This document shows, piece after piece, positions 1 to 8,830 of a DNA stretch of 64,000 nucleotides. Under the pieces are notes generated by a model, which worked only from the letters and a program-made list of their open reading frames with translations, ran no database searches and was not told the DNA's origin. Made by a program: the position numbers and the translations under genes. The DNA comes from Chthonomonas sp. UBA6659. Lineage in GTDB: Bacteria > Armatimonadota > Fimbriimonadia > Fimbriimonadales > Fimbriimonadaceae. Position 1 is the stretch's first letter. Every line of letters begins with the position of its first letter. The DNA lies in contig DKKT01000063.1 in NCBI GenBank assembly GCA_002455425.1, forward strand, positions 3,361 to 67,360. The letters are read 5' to 3'.

Positions 1-857
1 ACTGGGTCGGGTTGCTGCCGCTCTATCGAGCCGGTGTCTCGGGTCGAATCCTCCGGGTGATGGGGAGTGGGTCGAGCGACTATCTTCAGCCGCTGGCGAG
101 GGCCGGTTACGAGGCGGCTGTGGCAAACGCTCTGACCACGGAGCTGCTGTCGGCTGCGGACACCGATCTCCTCGACGTCCAACAGTTGCGGGACGACCAG
201 CCGCTCGCCAAGGGCTTGGAGGCGCAAGAGCAGCAGGCATGCTGGGCTCTGGATCTGCCCGGTTCCTGGGACGCCTACCTCGGGTCCCTCTCCAAGAGTC
301 TTCGCTACGAGGCCCGTCGGTCGTCTCGCTCGGGACGGACGACCCTCCAGACCCTATCGGGACAGAGCGGGTTCACGATCCTCGTCGATCTCCACCGACG
401 CCGATGGAGATCGCGGGGACTGCCCGGCGTCTTCTATTCCCGTCGGATCTGCGACTTCCACCGCCGGTTCCTCGCCCGCGCCGAGGGGAAGGCGGCGATC
501 CGAGTACTCGAACGCGACGGTGAGCCGATCGGCGCCATTTACCTTCTGCAGCACGGGCGTTCGACGTACTTCTACCAAGCCGGCATGGATCCTTCGGCGA
601 AACGGTGGTCTCCGGGGACGACGCTGATCGCCGAGTCGGTTCGACGCGCGATCGACGAAGGTCACGAACGGTTCGATTTTCTCCGAGGCGACGAGCCGTA
701 CAAGTTGCGGTGGAAACCGCGGCGGCTGAGGACGTTGCGCGTCCTGCACCCGATCGGCGATGGCTTCGGCCGGGTCGTTCAGGGCTGGCACGCGTTGGGC
801 TACACGACGGAGCGCCTGATGCGTTCCGGGTGGGCACGCCTGGGGTGGGGCAGCTAG
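1..857 (+). CDS. FemAB/BioF2-like GNAT acyltransferase, 5' end outside the window
   Basis: The reading frame is open from the first bases, so the true start lies upstream; an in-frame TTG at position 12 gives 281 residues but is probably internal. The visible part matches the BioF2-like/FemAB type of GNAT fold (Acetyltransf_6): a basic SLRYEARR stretch near residue 97, a central sheet region with GEPIGAIYLL, and the late motif DFLRGDEPYKLRW typical of this group. Family members move acyl or aminoacyl groups onto polysaccharide or peptidoglycan precursors. It is followed after 2 nt by a glycosyltransferase and then a membrane protease, so a role in envelope or exopolysaccharide synthesis is likely. 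The substrate cannot be told from sequence. Confidence 0.8.
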   Translation, partial: WVGLLPLYRAGVSGRILRVMGSGSSDYLQPLARAGYEAAVANALTTELLSAADTDLLDVQQLRDDQPLAKGLEAQEQQACWALDLPGSWDAYLGSLSKSLRYEARRSSRSGRTTLQTLSGQSGFTILVDLHRRRWRSRGLPGVFYSRRICDFHRRFLARAEGKAAIRVLERDGEPIGAIYLLQHGRSTYFYQAGMDPSAKRWSPGTTLIAESVRRAIDEGHERFDFLRGDEPYKLRWKPRRLRTLRVLHPIGDGFGRVVQGWHALGYTTERLMRSGWARLGWGS

Positions 858-859
858 GT

Positions 860-1546
860 TTGGAGCGTAAGCGTCAGGACGTCAAAGTCGCGGTGATCGT
901 GCCGGCTTACAATGAGGCCGAGCGCATAAGCGCGGTCCTCGACGTCGTCACGCGGGCAAAGCTCGCCAAAGAGGTGATCGTCGTGTGCGACGGCTGCGTC
1001 GACGATACCGCCGCGATCGCCGGCAAGCACGCCGGCGTTCGAGTCGTGGAACTGCCTTACAATCGCGGCAAGGGTGCGGCGATGGTGGAAGGAGTCAAGG
1101 CGACCGACGCCCAGGTGATCGCCTTCGTCGATGCCGACCTGGTTGGGCTCAAGCCCGAGCACCTCGACAAAATCATTCTTCCGATCCTGACGGGCTCGGC
1201 CGAGATGTGCGTCGGGGTCTTTCGGGGCGGCAAATTCTGGAGCGATACGGCTCAGCGGATCAGCCCGTACATCAGTGGGCAGCGCGCGCTGCGACGGTCG
1301 TTGTTCGACTCGATCCCCTATCTCGCCGAACTCCGGATGGGGGTGGAGGTCACGATCAACACCTTCGCCAAGCGGCAGAAGGCGCGTGTGTTGCGGGTCG
1401 TGCTCCACGGGGTGAGCAACACCTTCAAAGAGAAGAAGATGGGGATGCTCAAGGGGACGGCGGCGCGGACCAAAATGTACGCCGAGATCGCCCGCGCGAT
1501 CGCCCGCAATCGGCGCAAGCGGCCGCGCGGAAAGATCAAGTCGTGA
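860..1546 (+). CDS. Family 2 glycosyltransferase
   Basis: A 228-residue GT-A fold enzyme. The N-terminus VAVIVPAYNEAERI is the nucleotide-sugar entry strand, VICDG-type acidic residues follow, and FVDADL supplies the DxD metal site near residue 90. There is no membrane segment, so it is a cytosolic single-domain GT2 that presumably acts at the inner membrane face. The start is taken as TTG at 860, two bases after the preceding stop and about 10 nt after a GGTGGGG stretch; no ATG or GTG is suitably placed. The next gene starts inside its stop codon (GTGA), showing translational coupling. Donor and acceptor are unknown. Confidence 0.85.
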   Translation: MERKRQDVKVAVIVPAYNEAERISAVLDVVTRAKLAKEVIVVCDGCVDDTAAIAGKHAGVRVVELPYNRGKGAAMVEGVKATDAQVIAFVDADLVGLKPEHLDKIILPILTGSAEMCVGVFRGGKFWSDTAQRISPYISGQRALRRSLFDSIPYLAELRMGVEVTINTFAKRQKARVLRVVLHGVSNTFKEKKMGMLKGTAARTKMYAEIARAIARNRRKRPRGKIKS

Positions 1547-2148
1547 CCCCCCTGGTCCTCGTCCAGATCGTCTTCGGTATCTGGATCACGATCAACCTGT
1601 TGACCTACGTGTCGAAGCGGCGATTCCGGCGTCACTATGCGGTGTTCGCGCGGGCCAAGTTCGGCGAATGGCTCGGCACGATGGCCTCGAGCGTGGTTCT
1701 GATCTTCACGACGATCACGGTCGGGATCCTCCTCATCGTGCTCTGGCCGAGCGTGCTCGGATGGACGTGGCTCATGCTCCTCGCGCGGCCCGAGGAGGCC
1801 GCCAACGCGGGTCAGAATCTGAACCTTGCCCCTGCCCAAATCCCGTATGTCGGGCTTCTCTTCGTCGCGCTTCTCGCGTTAAGTGTGCCGCGGTTCGCGC
1901 GGTATGAGGAGGAGCAGTTTCGCAGGGGGACGAAAGGTCCAGGAGATGCGTTGGTTCGCAGCGTGAAGTTCGGGCTCGTCCACTGCATCGTCGGGGTTCC
2001 GATCGGGCTCGGCTTGGCCTTGACGATCCCGGGGCTCTGGTTCACCTATCAGTATCGTCGCGGTGGCGTTCGACGTGCCGTCTTCGTCCACTCGATCTAC
2101 AACTGGCTGATCCTGATCGCGCTGGCGGGATGGCTGGTGTGGCGCTAG
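1543..2148 (+). CDS. CPBP-family intramembrane metalloprotease-like membrane protein
   Basis: A 201-residue protein with hydrophobic segments near residues 3-20, 47-75, 105-120, 140-165 and 180-198. Three short motifs fit the CPBP (Rce1/Abi, glutamic-type) family: EEEQFR fits EExxxR, FGLVH fits FxxxH, and HSIYN fits HxxxN. These residues build the catalytic centre in the membrane in that family. The protein is short for CPBP and the motif spacing has not been aligned, so the assignment rests on motifs alone. GTG at 1543 overlaps the glycosyltransferase stop by 4 nt. It ends 1 nt before the stop of the convergent small cysteine protein. Confidence 0.55.
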   Translation: MTPLVLVQIVFGIWITINLLTYVSKRRFRRHYAVFARAKFGEWLGTMASSVVLIFTTITVGILLIVLWPSVLGWTWLMLLARPEEAANAGQNLNLAPAQIPYVGLLFVALLALSVPRFARYEEEQFRRGTKGPGDALVRSVKFGLVHCIVGVPIGLGLALTIPGLWFTYQYRRGGVRRAVFVHSIYNWLILIALAGWLVWR

Positions 2149-2149
2149 G

Positions 2150-2356
2150 TCAGGCGGCTTCTTCTTCGTCGGCGACGACGCTCTTGGCGGATTCCGCGGT
2201 CGAGTAGTCCCAGTTGTCGCAGTCGAGTCGCCGGCAGTAGATCATTCGCTGAATGCTGCCGTCGTTCATCTCGACTTCCGCCTTATTCGCAAAGCGGCAG
2301 TCGAGACACAGTTCCGGCTCGAGAAGCCGGACCACCTTCAATTGCTTTCGTGCCAT
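2150..2356 (-). CDS. Small four-cysteine (zinc-ribbon-like) protein, 68 aa
   Basis: A 68-residue protein with cysteines at 17, 20, 41 and 46 (CLDC and CRRLDC), a layout suited to binding one zinc or an iron-sulfur cluster, and an acidic tail DEEEAA. A good ribosome binding site (CAGGAG, 7 nt before the ATG) supports it as a real gene. I do not recognise a named family; a small nucleic-acid-binding or regulatory zinc ribbon is possible. It stands alone, divergent from the M48 protease and convergent with the CPBP gene. Confidence 0.65.
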   Translation of the reverse strand: MARKQLKVVRLLEPELCLDCRFANKAEVEMNDGSIQRMIYCRRLDCDNWDYSTAESAKSVVADEEEAA

Positions 2357-2506
2357 CCACGCACTCCTGATGTCCAGTCCTTGGACATAGCGATAGTGTC
2401 GGATGTTGCAGAAATGGGCCTCTCGGCTAGAAATACCGGGATTGTGCGGGGCTCGATGAGGATTCGCGGGAACCTGGTCGGGGTTGCTCCTCGTCTTATC
2501 TCCAGG

Positions 2507-3334
2507 ATGCGGACGATCGCTCTGATCATTGCGGCGATAGCCCTCGGTGGACCGGCTTCGACGTTGGCGTTCGACCTCAAGCCGAGTATGCGCGAGCAGG
2601 TCAAGCTCGGCAAGTCTGCGTCCGAGCAGATCCGCAAGGATCCGAAAGTGAAGGTCCTCCCCGACACCGACCTTCGGGTCAAGCTCCTTCGCCGCATCGC
2701 CGATCGACTCATGAAGACGATCCCGGAGAAGGAGGTCAAGTCCAAGCCTTGGGTGTACTCCTTCGACGTGATCCAAGACGACGAGATCAACGCCTTCGCC
2801 TTGCCTGGAGGGCCGGTCTTTTTCAACACGGGGCTCCTGAAGATGATGGACACCGAAGACCAAGTCGCCGGGGTCCTCGCTCATGAAATCATTCACGTCC
2901 GGAAGGAGCACTGGGCCCGCGACTACGCCCGCACCCTGGAGCAGCAGGGGCTCTTCCTCATCGCCGGACTGCTCCTCGGAGTCAACGACACCTTGATGCA
3001 GGGAGCGAGTCTCCTCGAGACCTATGGCCTTCAGCTTCCGCGCTCGCGGCGATTCGAGACCGAAGCCGACACCGAGGGATACGCGATGATGGTCCAAGCC
3101 GGCTACAACCCGCAAGGCATGGTCGACGTCTTCGTAATGCTCAACGCCAACCACAAGGGCAAACCGCCCGAGTTCATGTCGACCCACCCCGACGAGAAGA
3201 ACCGGATCAAGAAGCTCCAGGACATGCTCGCGAAGGCACCTCAGGCGTACCCTCCCCAAACCCCGATCGTCGGTCCCTGGCGCAAGCGTGAGCAAGCGAT
3301 CCTGCAGGTTCGCGGTCTCCTTGTCGGCCGCTGA
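2507..3334 (+). CDS. M48 family zinc metalloprotease, secreted
   Basis: A 275-residue M48 peptidase with signal sequence MRTIALIIAAIALGGPASTLA. The zinc site is HEIIH at residues 126-130, with the third ligand in ETEADTEGY, the usual M48 second-motif glutamate. Unlike HtpX it has no clear membrane anchors after the signal, so it resembles the periplasmic BepA/LoiP type that checks outer-membrane proteins. The ATG at 2507 is chosen because it gives a clean signal peptide; an ATG at 2457 would add a 17-residue extension. It is followed 45 nt later by the phosphorylase gene. Confidence 0.85.
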   Translation: MRTIALIIAAIALGGPASTLAFDLKPSMREQVKLGKSASEQIRKDPKVKVLPDTDLRVKLLRRIADRLMKTIPEKEVKSKPWVYSFDVIQDDEINAFALPGGPVFFNTGLLKMMDTEDQVAGVLAHEIIHVRKEHWARDYARTLEQQGLFLIAGLLLGVNDTLMQGASLLETYGLQLPRSRRFETEADTEGYAMMVQAGYNPQGMVDVFVMLNANHKGKPPEFMSTHPDEKNRIKKLQDMLAKAPQAYPPQTPIVGPWRKREQAILQVRGLLVGR

Positions 3335-3379
3335 GGCTCGGGCATTCCTCCCGGCGTCCCGAGAATAATACGTGTGCCG

Positions 3380-5956
3380 ATGAGGAACCTGAAGTACGCC
3401 CATTCGTTCGAGGTCGTCTCCGAGCTGCCCGAACCGCTCCGACCTCTCAAGAAACTCGCCTTCAACTACCGCTGGACCTGGCACAAAGAAGCCCAGGTCC
3501 TCTTTATGGAGGCAGACAAGCAACTGTGGGAGCAGGTCGAGCATAACCCGGTCGAGCTGATCGCACGCCTTTCGCCGGAGCGTCAGCACCATCTCATGAA
3601 CGATGGCGTGTTCATGGCTCGGCTCAAGCTTTGCGAGCGGGACCTCGACGACTACCTCGAGGCCCAGACTTGGTTCGACGAGAAGTATCCAGGGCAGCGA
3701 GACCATACGACCATCGCCTACTTCTGTGCGGAGTTCGGTCTCAGCGAGTGCCTACCGATCTACTCGGGCGGTCTCGGGATTCTCGCCGGCGATCATCTCA
3801 AGGCGGCGAGCGATCTCGGGCTCCCGCTCGTCGGAGTCGGACTCCTCTACGCGCGGGGCTACTTCCGCCAGTTCCTCAGCCCCGACGGCTGGCAACAGGA
3901 GTTCTATCCGCAGTACGACTTCTATCGTATGCCCCTTCAACTTGTGCGGGCGGCGGATGAGCAGCCCCTGCGCGTGAGCGTCGAGTTCCCCGATCGGCTG
4001 GTGACGTGCCAGGTATGGCGCGCGCACGTCGGGCGGATCGAGCTCTACCTCCTCGATAGCAATGTCCTCGAGAACGAGCCGGACGACCAGACGATCACGG
4101 ACACCCTCTATGGTGGCGACGAGGAGATGCGGGTTCGGCAGGAGATGATCCTGGGGATCGGGGGTATGCGCGCACTGAAGGCGCTTGGGATCAGCCCGAC
4201 GGTCTGTCACATGAACGAGGGTCACGCGGCCTTCCTCTCTCTCGAGCGGCTCGCCCAATTCCGCGAGAAGTACGGCTGCGACCTCAAGACCGCACGCAAG
4301 TCGGTCGTCAGCGGGAACGTGTTCACGACACACACGCCGGTTCCGGCCGGATTCGACAAGTTCCACCCGGACTTGCTCGAGCGGTACCTGGCAAAAACCG
4401 TCGCGAAATTGGACCTGCCGATGGACGAGTTCATTCGACTCGGTCGTATCCATCGTGAGAACGCCGGCGAGGCGTTCAACATGGCGGTCCTCGCGATGGA
4501 GAACGCGAACCATATCAATGGGGTTTCGAAGCTCCACGCCAAAGTGAGCCGTGAGATGTTCAAAGATCGGTGGCCTCAGTACCCGGTCGAAGAAGTGCCG
4601 GTCGACGCGATCACGAACGGGATCCATACGATGACGTGGATGAGCCGCCGCATGGTCGACCTGATCGACCGCCATCTCGGACCGGGTTGGCGCTCCGACG
4701 CGTCGTCGCCCGAAGTCTGGGCGAAGGTCGCCGAAATCCCAGACGCGGAGCTTTGGGAGTTTCGCGAGAACCAGCGTGGCGACTTCGTCCGGTTCGTACG
4801 ACGCCGGCTGCAGCGCATGTTCCAGCGGCGCAACGAAGTCCGTTCCGATATCGGAGGTGTGAACGACGTCCTCGACCCTCGAATCCTCACGGTCGGATTC
4901 GCACGACGGTTCGCGACCTATAAGCGCGCCAGCCTCCTGTTCACGGACAAGGAACGTCTGCGTAAGTTGCTCTTCCACCCCGAGCGGCCGGTCCAGTTCG
5001 TGTTTGCCGGCAAGAGCCATCCTCGCGACGACGGCGGCAAGAAGCTGATCCAAGAGATCCACACGTTCATCGACCACGAGGGAGGTCGTGCGCGGATGGT
5101 CTTCATCGAGGACTACGACATGGAAGTCGCCCGCGCGCTGGTTCAGGGCGTCGACGTGTGGCTGAACAACCCGAGGCGACCGATGGAAGCAAGCGGAACC
5201 TCGGGGATGAAAGTCGTGCCGAATGGTGGCCTGAACTGCAGCATTCTCGATGGTTGGTGGGCCGAGGCGTATCAACCCGGCGTCGGCTGGGCGATCGGAA
5301 CCGACAGCGAGTATCACGACGCCTCCTACCAGGATTGGGTCGAGAGTCGAGCGCTCTACCAACTCCTCGAGCAAGAGATTGCGCCGCGGTTCTATCACCG
5401 CACCGACGGAGGAATTCCTGCGTCGTGGCTGGAGATCATCCGGGGGAGCATGCGCAAACTCGCGCCGAAGTTCTCTACCGCACGCATGGTTCGGGAATAC
5501 GCGACCCGATACTACATGCCCGCCTCGGAAACCTTCAATCGCCTGACCGAGGACGGGCTGGCGAACGCAGCCGAGGCGCTCGCGTGGCGCAGTCGGGTAC
5601 GGGACGCCTGGCCGCAGATCCGGATCGAATCGGTGATGGATACGGCCGAGCCGGTCAACGAGATCGGCGATGTGTTTCGGATCCGCGCGACGGTCCAGCT
5701 CGGAACGCTGCACCCCGAGGACGTCGAGGTCCAAGCGCTGTTCGGGCAGGTAGGGTCCAATCGCGAGCTTCAGAACGTCGAAGTCGTCACCCTTGCGAAG
5801 AGCGCGAGCGAGGGCAAGTACACCGTCTTCGAAGGCGAGATCGCGTGCGATCGGGCCGGACACCGTGGCTATGTCGTTCGGGTGTTGCCGTCTCACCCCA
5901 ACGTCCGGGTCGCGACAGAACTCCCCGTCGTGTGCTGGGAGACTCCCCGTGACTAG
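3380..5956 (+). CDS. glgP: Alpha-glucan phosphorylase
   Basis: An 858-residue glycogen/maltodextrin phosphorylase of the bacterial/archaeal branch with the N-terminal DUF3417 region (FNYRWTWH near residue 30). It releases glucose 1-phosphate from alpha-1,4-glucan. Visible hallmarks are YFCAEFGLSE and YSGGLGILAGDHLKAASDLG for sugar and phosphate binding, and NNPRRPMEASGTSGMK, which contains the pyridoxal-phosphate lysine near residue 615. The last roughly 100 residues form an extra domain common in this branch. ATG 3380 is preferred because a TAATAC hexamer lies 8 nt before it; GTG 3374 would add two residues. No other glycogen gene is adjacent. Confidence 0.93.
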   Translation: MRNLKYAHSFEVVSELPEPLRPLKKLAFNYRWTWHKEAQVLFMEADKQLWEQVEHNPVELIARLSPERQHHLMNDGVFMARLKLCERDLDDYLEAQTWFDEKYPGQRDHTTIAYFCAEFGLSECLPIYSGGLGILAGDHLKAASDLGLPLVGVGLLYARGYFRQFLSPDGWQQEFYPQYDFYRMPLQLVRAADEQPLRVSVEFPDRLVTCQVWRAHVGRIELYLLDSNVLENEPDDQTITDTLYGGDEEMRVRQEMILGIGGMRALKALGISPTVCHMNEGHAAFLSLERLAQFREKYGCDLKTARKSVVSGNVFTTHTPVPAGFDKFHPDLLERYLAKTVAKLDLPMDEFIRLGRIHRENAGEAFNMAVLAMENANHINGVSKLHAKVSREMFKDRWPQYPVEEVPVDAITNGIHTMTWMSRRMVDLIDRHLGPGWRSDASSPEVWAKVAEIPDAELWEFRENQRGDFVRFVRRRLQRMFQRRNEVRSDIGGVNDVLDPRILTVGFARRFATYKRASLLFTDKERLRKLLFHPERPVQFVFAGKSHPRDDGGKKLIQEIHTFIDHEGGRARMVFIEDYDMEVARALVQGVDVWLNNPRRPMEASGTSGMKVVPNGGLNCSILDGWWAEAYQPGVGWAIGTDSEYHDASYQDWVESRALYQLLEQEIAPRFYHRTDGGIPASWLEIIRGSMRKLAPKFSTARMVREYATRYYMPASETFNRLTEDGLANAAEALAWRSRVRDAWPQIRIESVMDTAEPVNEIGDVFRIRATVQLGTLHPEDVEVQALFGQVGSNRELQNVEVVTLAKSASEGKYTVFEGEIACDRAGHRGYVVRVLPSHPNVRVATELPVVCWETPRD

Positions 5957-5997
5957 CCGGGGACGCTCTGATGCGCTGATCGATGCTGAGGAATGAC

Positions 5998-6492
5998 ATG
6001 CCTCGCGTCGGGACACTGGTCTTGGTCTGCGGCTTGCCCGGATCGGGAAAGACGACGTTTGCCAAGCGGCTGGAGCAGGAGACCCATGCGATCCGGATGT
6101 GTCCGGATGAGTGGATCGAAGCCTTGTTGGCGGACCTCAATGATCGCGACGAAAAGAACCGGCTGCGCGATGCCGTCGAGAACCTCCAATGGGACTTGAC
6201 CAAGGGCTATCTGGCCAAGGGCCTGACGGTCGTTCTCGAGAACGGATTCTGGACCGAAGAGGAGAGGAGTCAATATGCGATGGAGGCCCTTGAGCTTGGC
6301 GCGCAGATTCAGCTCTTCGCGATGGACTCCTCGGATCTGGACGAACTGTGGCGGCGGATCGAGATCCGCAACCAGAGTCTCGACACCGTGACGTGGGTCA
6401 TGGTTCGAGAAGACCACGAATCCAGTTGGGCAGGCTATCAAGCCCCTACCGAAGAAGAGATCGCCTTCTACGACGATGGGGGATTCCTCTAA
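5998..6492 (+). CDS. Small P-loop kinase-like ATPase (zeta-toxin/AAA_33 type)
   Basis: A 164-residue P-loop protein. The Walker A motif GLPGSGKTT lies at about residues 12-20, followed by CPDEWIE, an acidic position typical of AAA_33 or polynucleotide-kinase-like small kinases, and FWTEEERSQYA in the lid region. Families of this kind phosphorylate small molecules, RNA ends or UDP-sugars; the substrate is not predictable. ATG 5998 is chosen over 5983 because TGAGGAA stands 4 nt before it. No antitoxin-like partner is nearby, so I do not call it a toxin. Confidence 0.75.
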   Translation: MPRVGTLVLVCGLPGSGKTTFAKRLEQETHAIRMCPDEWIEALLADLNDRDEKNRLRDAVENLQWDLTKGYLAKGLTVVLENGFWTEEERSQYAMEALELGAQIQLFAMDSSDLDELWRRIEIRNQSLDTVTWVMVREDHESSWAGYQAPTEEEIAFYDDGGFL

Positions 6493-6536
6493 GAGTCGAA
6501 GGGAATGGACGCCATCTTGTGACGGTAGACCGAGAG

Positions 6537-7301
6537 CTACTTTGCGCCTTCGAACACGTATGCGCCGCGCTTATCGACGGTGACCTTTGGAACGAGCTTC
6601 GTCTTCTCGAACAACCGATATCCTGAGGCCAGGTTCTCCCAGAAGTCGAGATGTTGACGGAGATTTCGGTTCTGCCTGAGCCGTTCAAGACCCGCCGCGT
6701 CGAGGCGTGTGGGGAAGATATGGACCGGGATCGCCTTGAGGCCGGCTTGACGCGCGTCCCACGCCATCACGTAGATCTCTTGGATCATCGGATCGGTCAT
6801 CGCGAGGCACCCGATGCTGACTTCGGCCCCGTGAATGAAGATGTCACTGCCTGGGCGATCGCGGTCGCTGAGAATGCGATCCGAGGCATTGGGGTAGTTG
6901 AGTCCCAACGAGAGGTGATAGCTGCTCTTGGGATTGAATCGGTCGATTCGGTAGAAACCTTCGGGCGCCTGGCGGTCGCCCTCCCGCCGCTTGGGGCCGA
7001 GATCGCCGGACATGGCCGCGATCCGGTAGCTCTTGATCCATTGCATCGGCTTCGCCGGATCGTCGGCGGCCCAAATCTCGAGAGTTCGCTCGTCTTTGAA
7101 GGCGCGAAGGAAGAGGGTACGCGGCGGGTACGCGAGCTTCTTGGCTGCAAACAGATCGCGAACGGCCGCTCCTTTCTCCTTGCGTGCCGCGGCAACCCGA
7201 TCATCACCGACCACGAGCCTGCCGCATGCCCCGCCCGCAGCCGCGAGCGCGGCCCCTGCCAATAGGGCAACCCACGTATTCTTGCTTATCCGCCATTTCA
7301 T
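6537..7301 (-). CDS. L,D-transpeptidase (YafK-like, YkuD fold)
   Basis: A 254-residue exported enzyme with a membrane-spanning or signal region at residues 9-27 (VALLAGAALAAAGGACG, possibly a lipobox ending in C27). The YkuD active site reads HGAEVSIGCLAM near residue 170, with the catalytic cysteine and the upstream histidine. Such enzymes form 3-3 crosslinks in peptidoglycan or attach proteins to it. It is monocistronic on this strand, converges with the P-loop kinase and diverges from the dipeptidase. Confidence 0.85.
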   Translation of the reverse strand: MKWRISKNTWVALLAGAALAAAGGACGRLVVGDDRVAAARKEKGAAVRDLFAAKKLAYPPRTLFLRAFKDERTLEIWAADDPAKPMQWIKSYRIAAMSGDLGPKRREGDRQAPEGFYRIDRFNPKSSYHLSLGLNYPNASDRILSDRDRPGSDIFIHGAEVSIGCLAMTDPMIQEIYVMAWDARQAGLKAIPVHIFPTRLDAAGLERLRQNRNLRQHLDFWENLASGYRLFEKTKLVPKVTVDKRGAYVFEGAK

Positions 7302-7388
7302 CGGGTACGGAAAACGCCATAGGGGTTTCGTGAAAGCAGCAACAACCTGCCGCCCGCACTTTCCGAGCCCCCAGCCAACTCCTCCTGC

Positions 7389-7394
7389 TAAACT
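7389..7394 (+). promoter_or_regulatory. -10 hexamer TAAACT directly before the dipeptidase start
   Basis: TAAACT followed by CGGGGC and then the ATG at 7401. The 6-nt gap places the transcription start at or next to the ATG, so the mRNA is probably leaderless. The same CGGGGC-ATG arrangement recurs at 22981. Confidence 0.55.
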
Positions 7395-7400
7395 CGGGGC

Positions 7401-8792
7401 ATGCCCGACCCCGCCGTCGCTCGCCTCCATGAATGGCTCCGCGCCCATGAGGCTCCGCTCCTCGAAGAATACCGTTCTCTGCTCCGCATTCCGTCGATCG
7501 AAGAAGCACCTTTGCCGAATGCACCCTTCGGTCGCGGGAACCGAGAGGCTCTCGATTACGCTCTCCAACTGGCGGAAGACGCGCAGATGCGGACCAAGGA
7601 TATCGAGGGGTACTGCGGCTACGCCGAGTTCGGCTCGGGCGAGAAGCTGATCATGTGCCTCGGCCACCTCGACGTCGTGCCGGTCGGATCGGGCTGGAAG
7701 CACGATCCGTTCGGAGCCGAGATCGAGGACGGCTACGTCTATGCTCGAGGAGCGATCGACGACAAGGGGCCGACGATGGCGGGCTTTTACGCGATGCGCG
7801 CGATTCAGGAATGTCTCCCTGACCTCGGGGTTCGGATGCGAACCGTCTTCGGCTGCAACGAGGAGTCTGGTTTCCAATGCGTCGAGCGCTACGTTCAGAC
7901 CGAAGAGGCCCCGACTTACGGGATCGCGCCCGACTCGGGTTGGCCGCTCTATCATGGCGAGAAGGGCATCGCCAACGCCGTGGTCGACTGGCCGTTACCC
8001 CAAGGCCGTCTCGACCTTCTCCAGATCGAAGGAGGGCAACGCCCGAACATCGTGATCGACTCCTGCCGTGCGACGCTCCGCGTCGCTCCCGACGCCCGGG
8101 CATGGATCGAAGAGAAGCTCCGCGAGGCGTGGGATCGCAACGTCACGTGCGAGTGGAGCAGCGATGAACTCACCGTTCATGCGGTCGGGAAGGCTGCCCA
8201 CGGCTCGACTCCGTTCATGGGGGACAGCGCGGGCATCCGCGTGCTGCGGTTCCTCAAGGAGATCGCACCCCTCGACCAAGAGCAGGCCTACAAGACGTTG
8301 TTCGAAGCCGGTCACATCGGCGGAGCCGGAATCGGGATTGCAGGTTCCGACGATGTCAGCGACGATCTGACCTGCAATCTCGGGATCGTGGAGACGGCGG
8401 GCACGTGCGCGCGCCTCACGTTCAACATCCGGTACCCGGTGACCTGGAACGGCGGGACCCTCCGTGACCGGATCGTGGCGCGTCTCGCTCGGATCCCGGC
8501 GGGGCCGAGTCTCGTGTCATTCAGCGACAGTCCGCCCCTGTATTTTCCGATCGACCATCCCCTTGTCCAGACGATCCTGGATGTGCACGAGGCCGAAACC
8601 GGGGCAAGGGGCGTTCCGGGGGTTATGGGAGGGGGCACCTATGCTCGCGCGATCTCCAACACGGTCAGTGTTGGAACGGGCTGGGAAGGGGACGGTAACG
8701 CCCACGAGACCGATGAGCGCCTCAAGATCGACAATTTGTTTCGGATGAGCCGGATCTACGCGCACATTCTTTATCGGCTCGCTCTCGCGTAG
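7401..8792 (+). CDS. M20-family dipeptidase (PepV/Sapep-like)
   Basis: A 463-residue cytosolic di-zinc peptidase. Metal ligands are visible in CLGHLDVVPVG (His, Asp), ARGAIDDKGP (bridging Asp), and FGCNEESG (catalytic and metal glutamates); the dimerisation/lid domain carries GKAAHGSTPF; and the last ligand is in NAHETDERL near the C-terminus. The order and length match PepV/Sapep-type dipeptidases, which cleave short peptides, rather than the shorter DapE/ArgE proteins. It has a leaderless-type promoter and no Shine-Dalgarno sequence. The next gene is convergent beyond a repeat region. Confidence 0.88.
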   Translation: MPDPAVARLHEWLRAHEAPLLEEYRSLLRIPSIEEAPLPNAPFGRGNREALDYALQLAEDAQMRTKDIEGYCGYAEFGSGEKLIMCLGHLDVVPVGSGWKHDPFGAEIEDGYVYARGAIDDKGPTMAGFYAMRAIQECLPDLGVRMRTVFGCNEESGFQCVERYVQTEEAPTYGIAPDSGWPLYHGEKGIANAVVDWPLPQGRLDLLQIEGGQRPNIVIDSCRATLRVAPDARAWIEEKLREAWDRNVTCEWSSDELTVHAVGKAAHGSTPFMGDSAGIRVLRFLKEIAPLDQEQAYKTLFEAGHIGGAGIGIAGSDDVSDDLTCNLGIVETAGTCARLTFNIRYPVTWNGGTLRDRIVARLARIPAGPSLVSFSDSPPLYFPIDHPLVQTILDVHEAETGARGVPGVMGGGTYARAISNTVSVGTGWEGDGNAHETDERLKIDNLFRMSRIYAHILYRLALA

Positions 8793-8830
8793 GCGATCGA
8801 AGACGTCGGCCCACTAGACGGGTCCGGAGG

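Noticed and set aside
3752..6016. A 754-codon open frame antisense to the phosphorylase gene
   Set aside because: It mirrors glgP exactly, has no plausible start or domain and shows the Arg/Asp/Leu-rich composition of a complementary frame in high-GC DNA.
5998..6492. Zeta-type toxin of a toxin-antitoxin pair
   Set aside because: The P-loop is compatible but no small antitoxin gene adjoins it, and the fold is shared with harmless small kinases.
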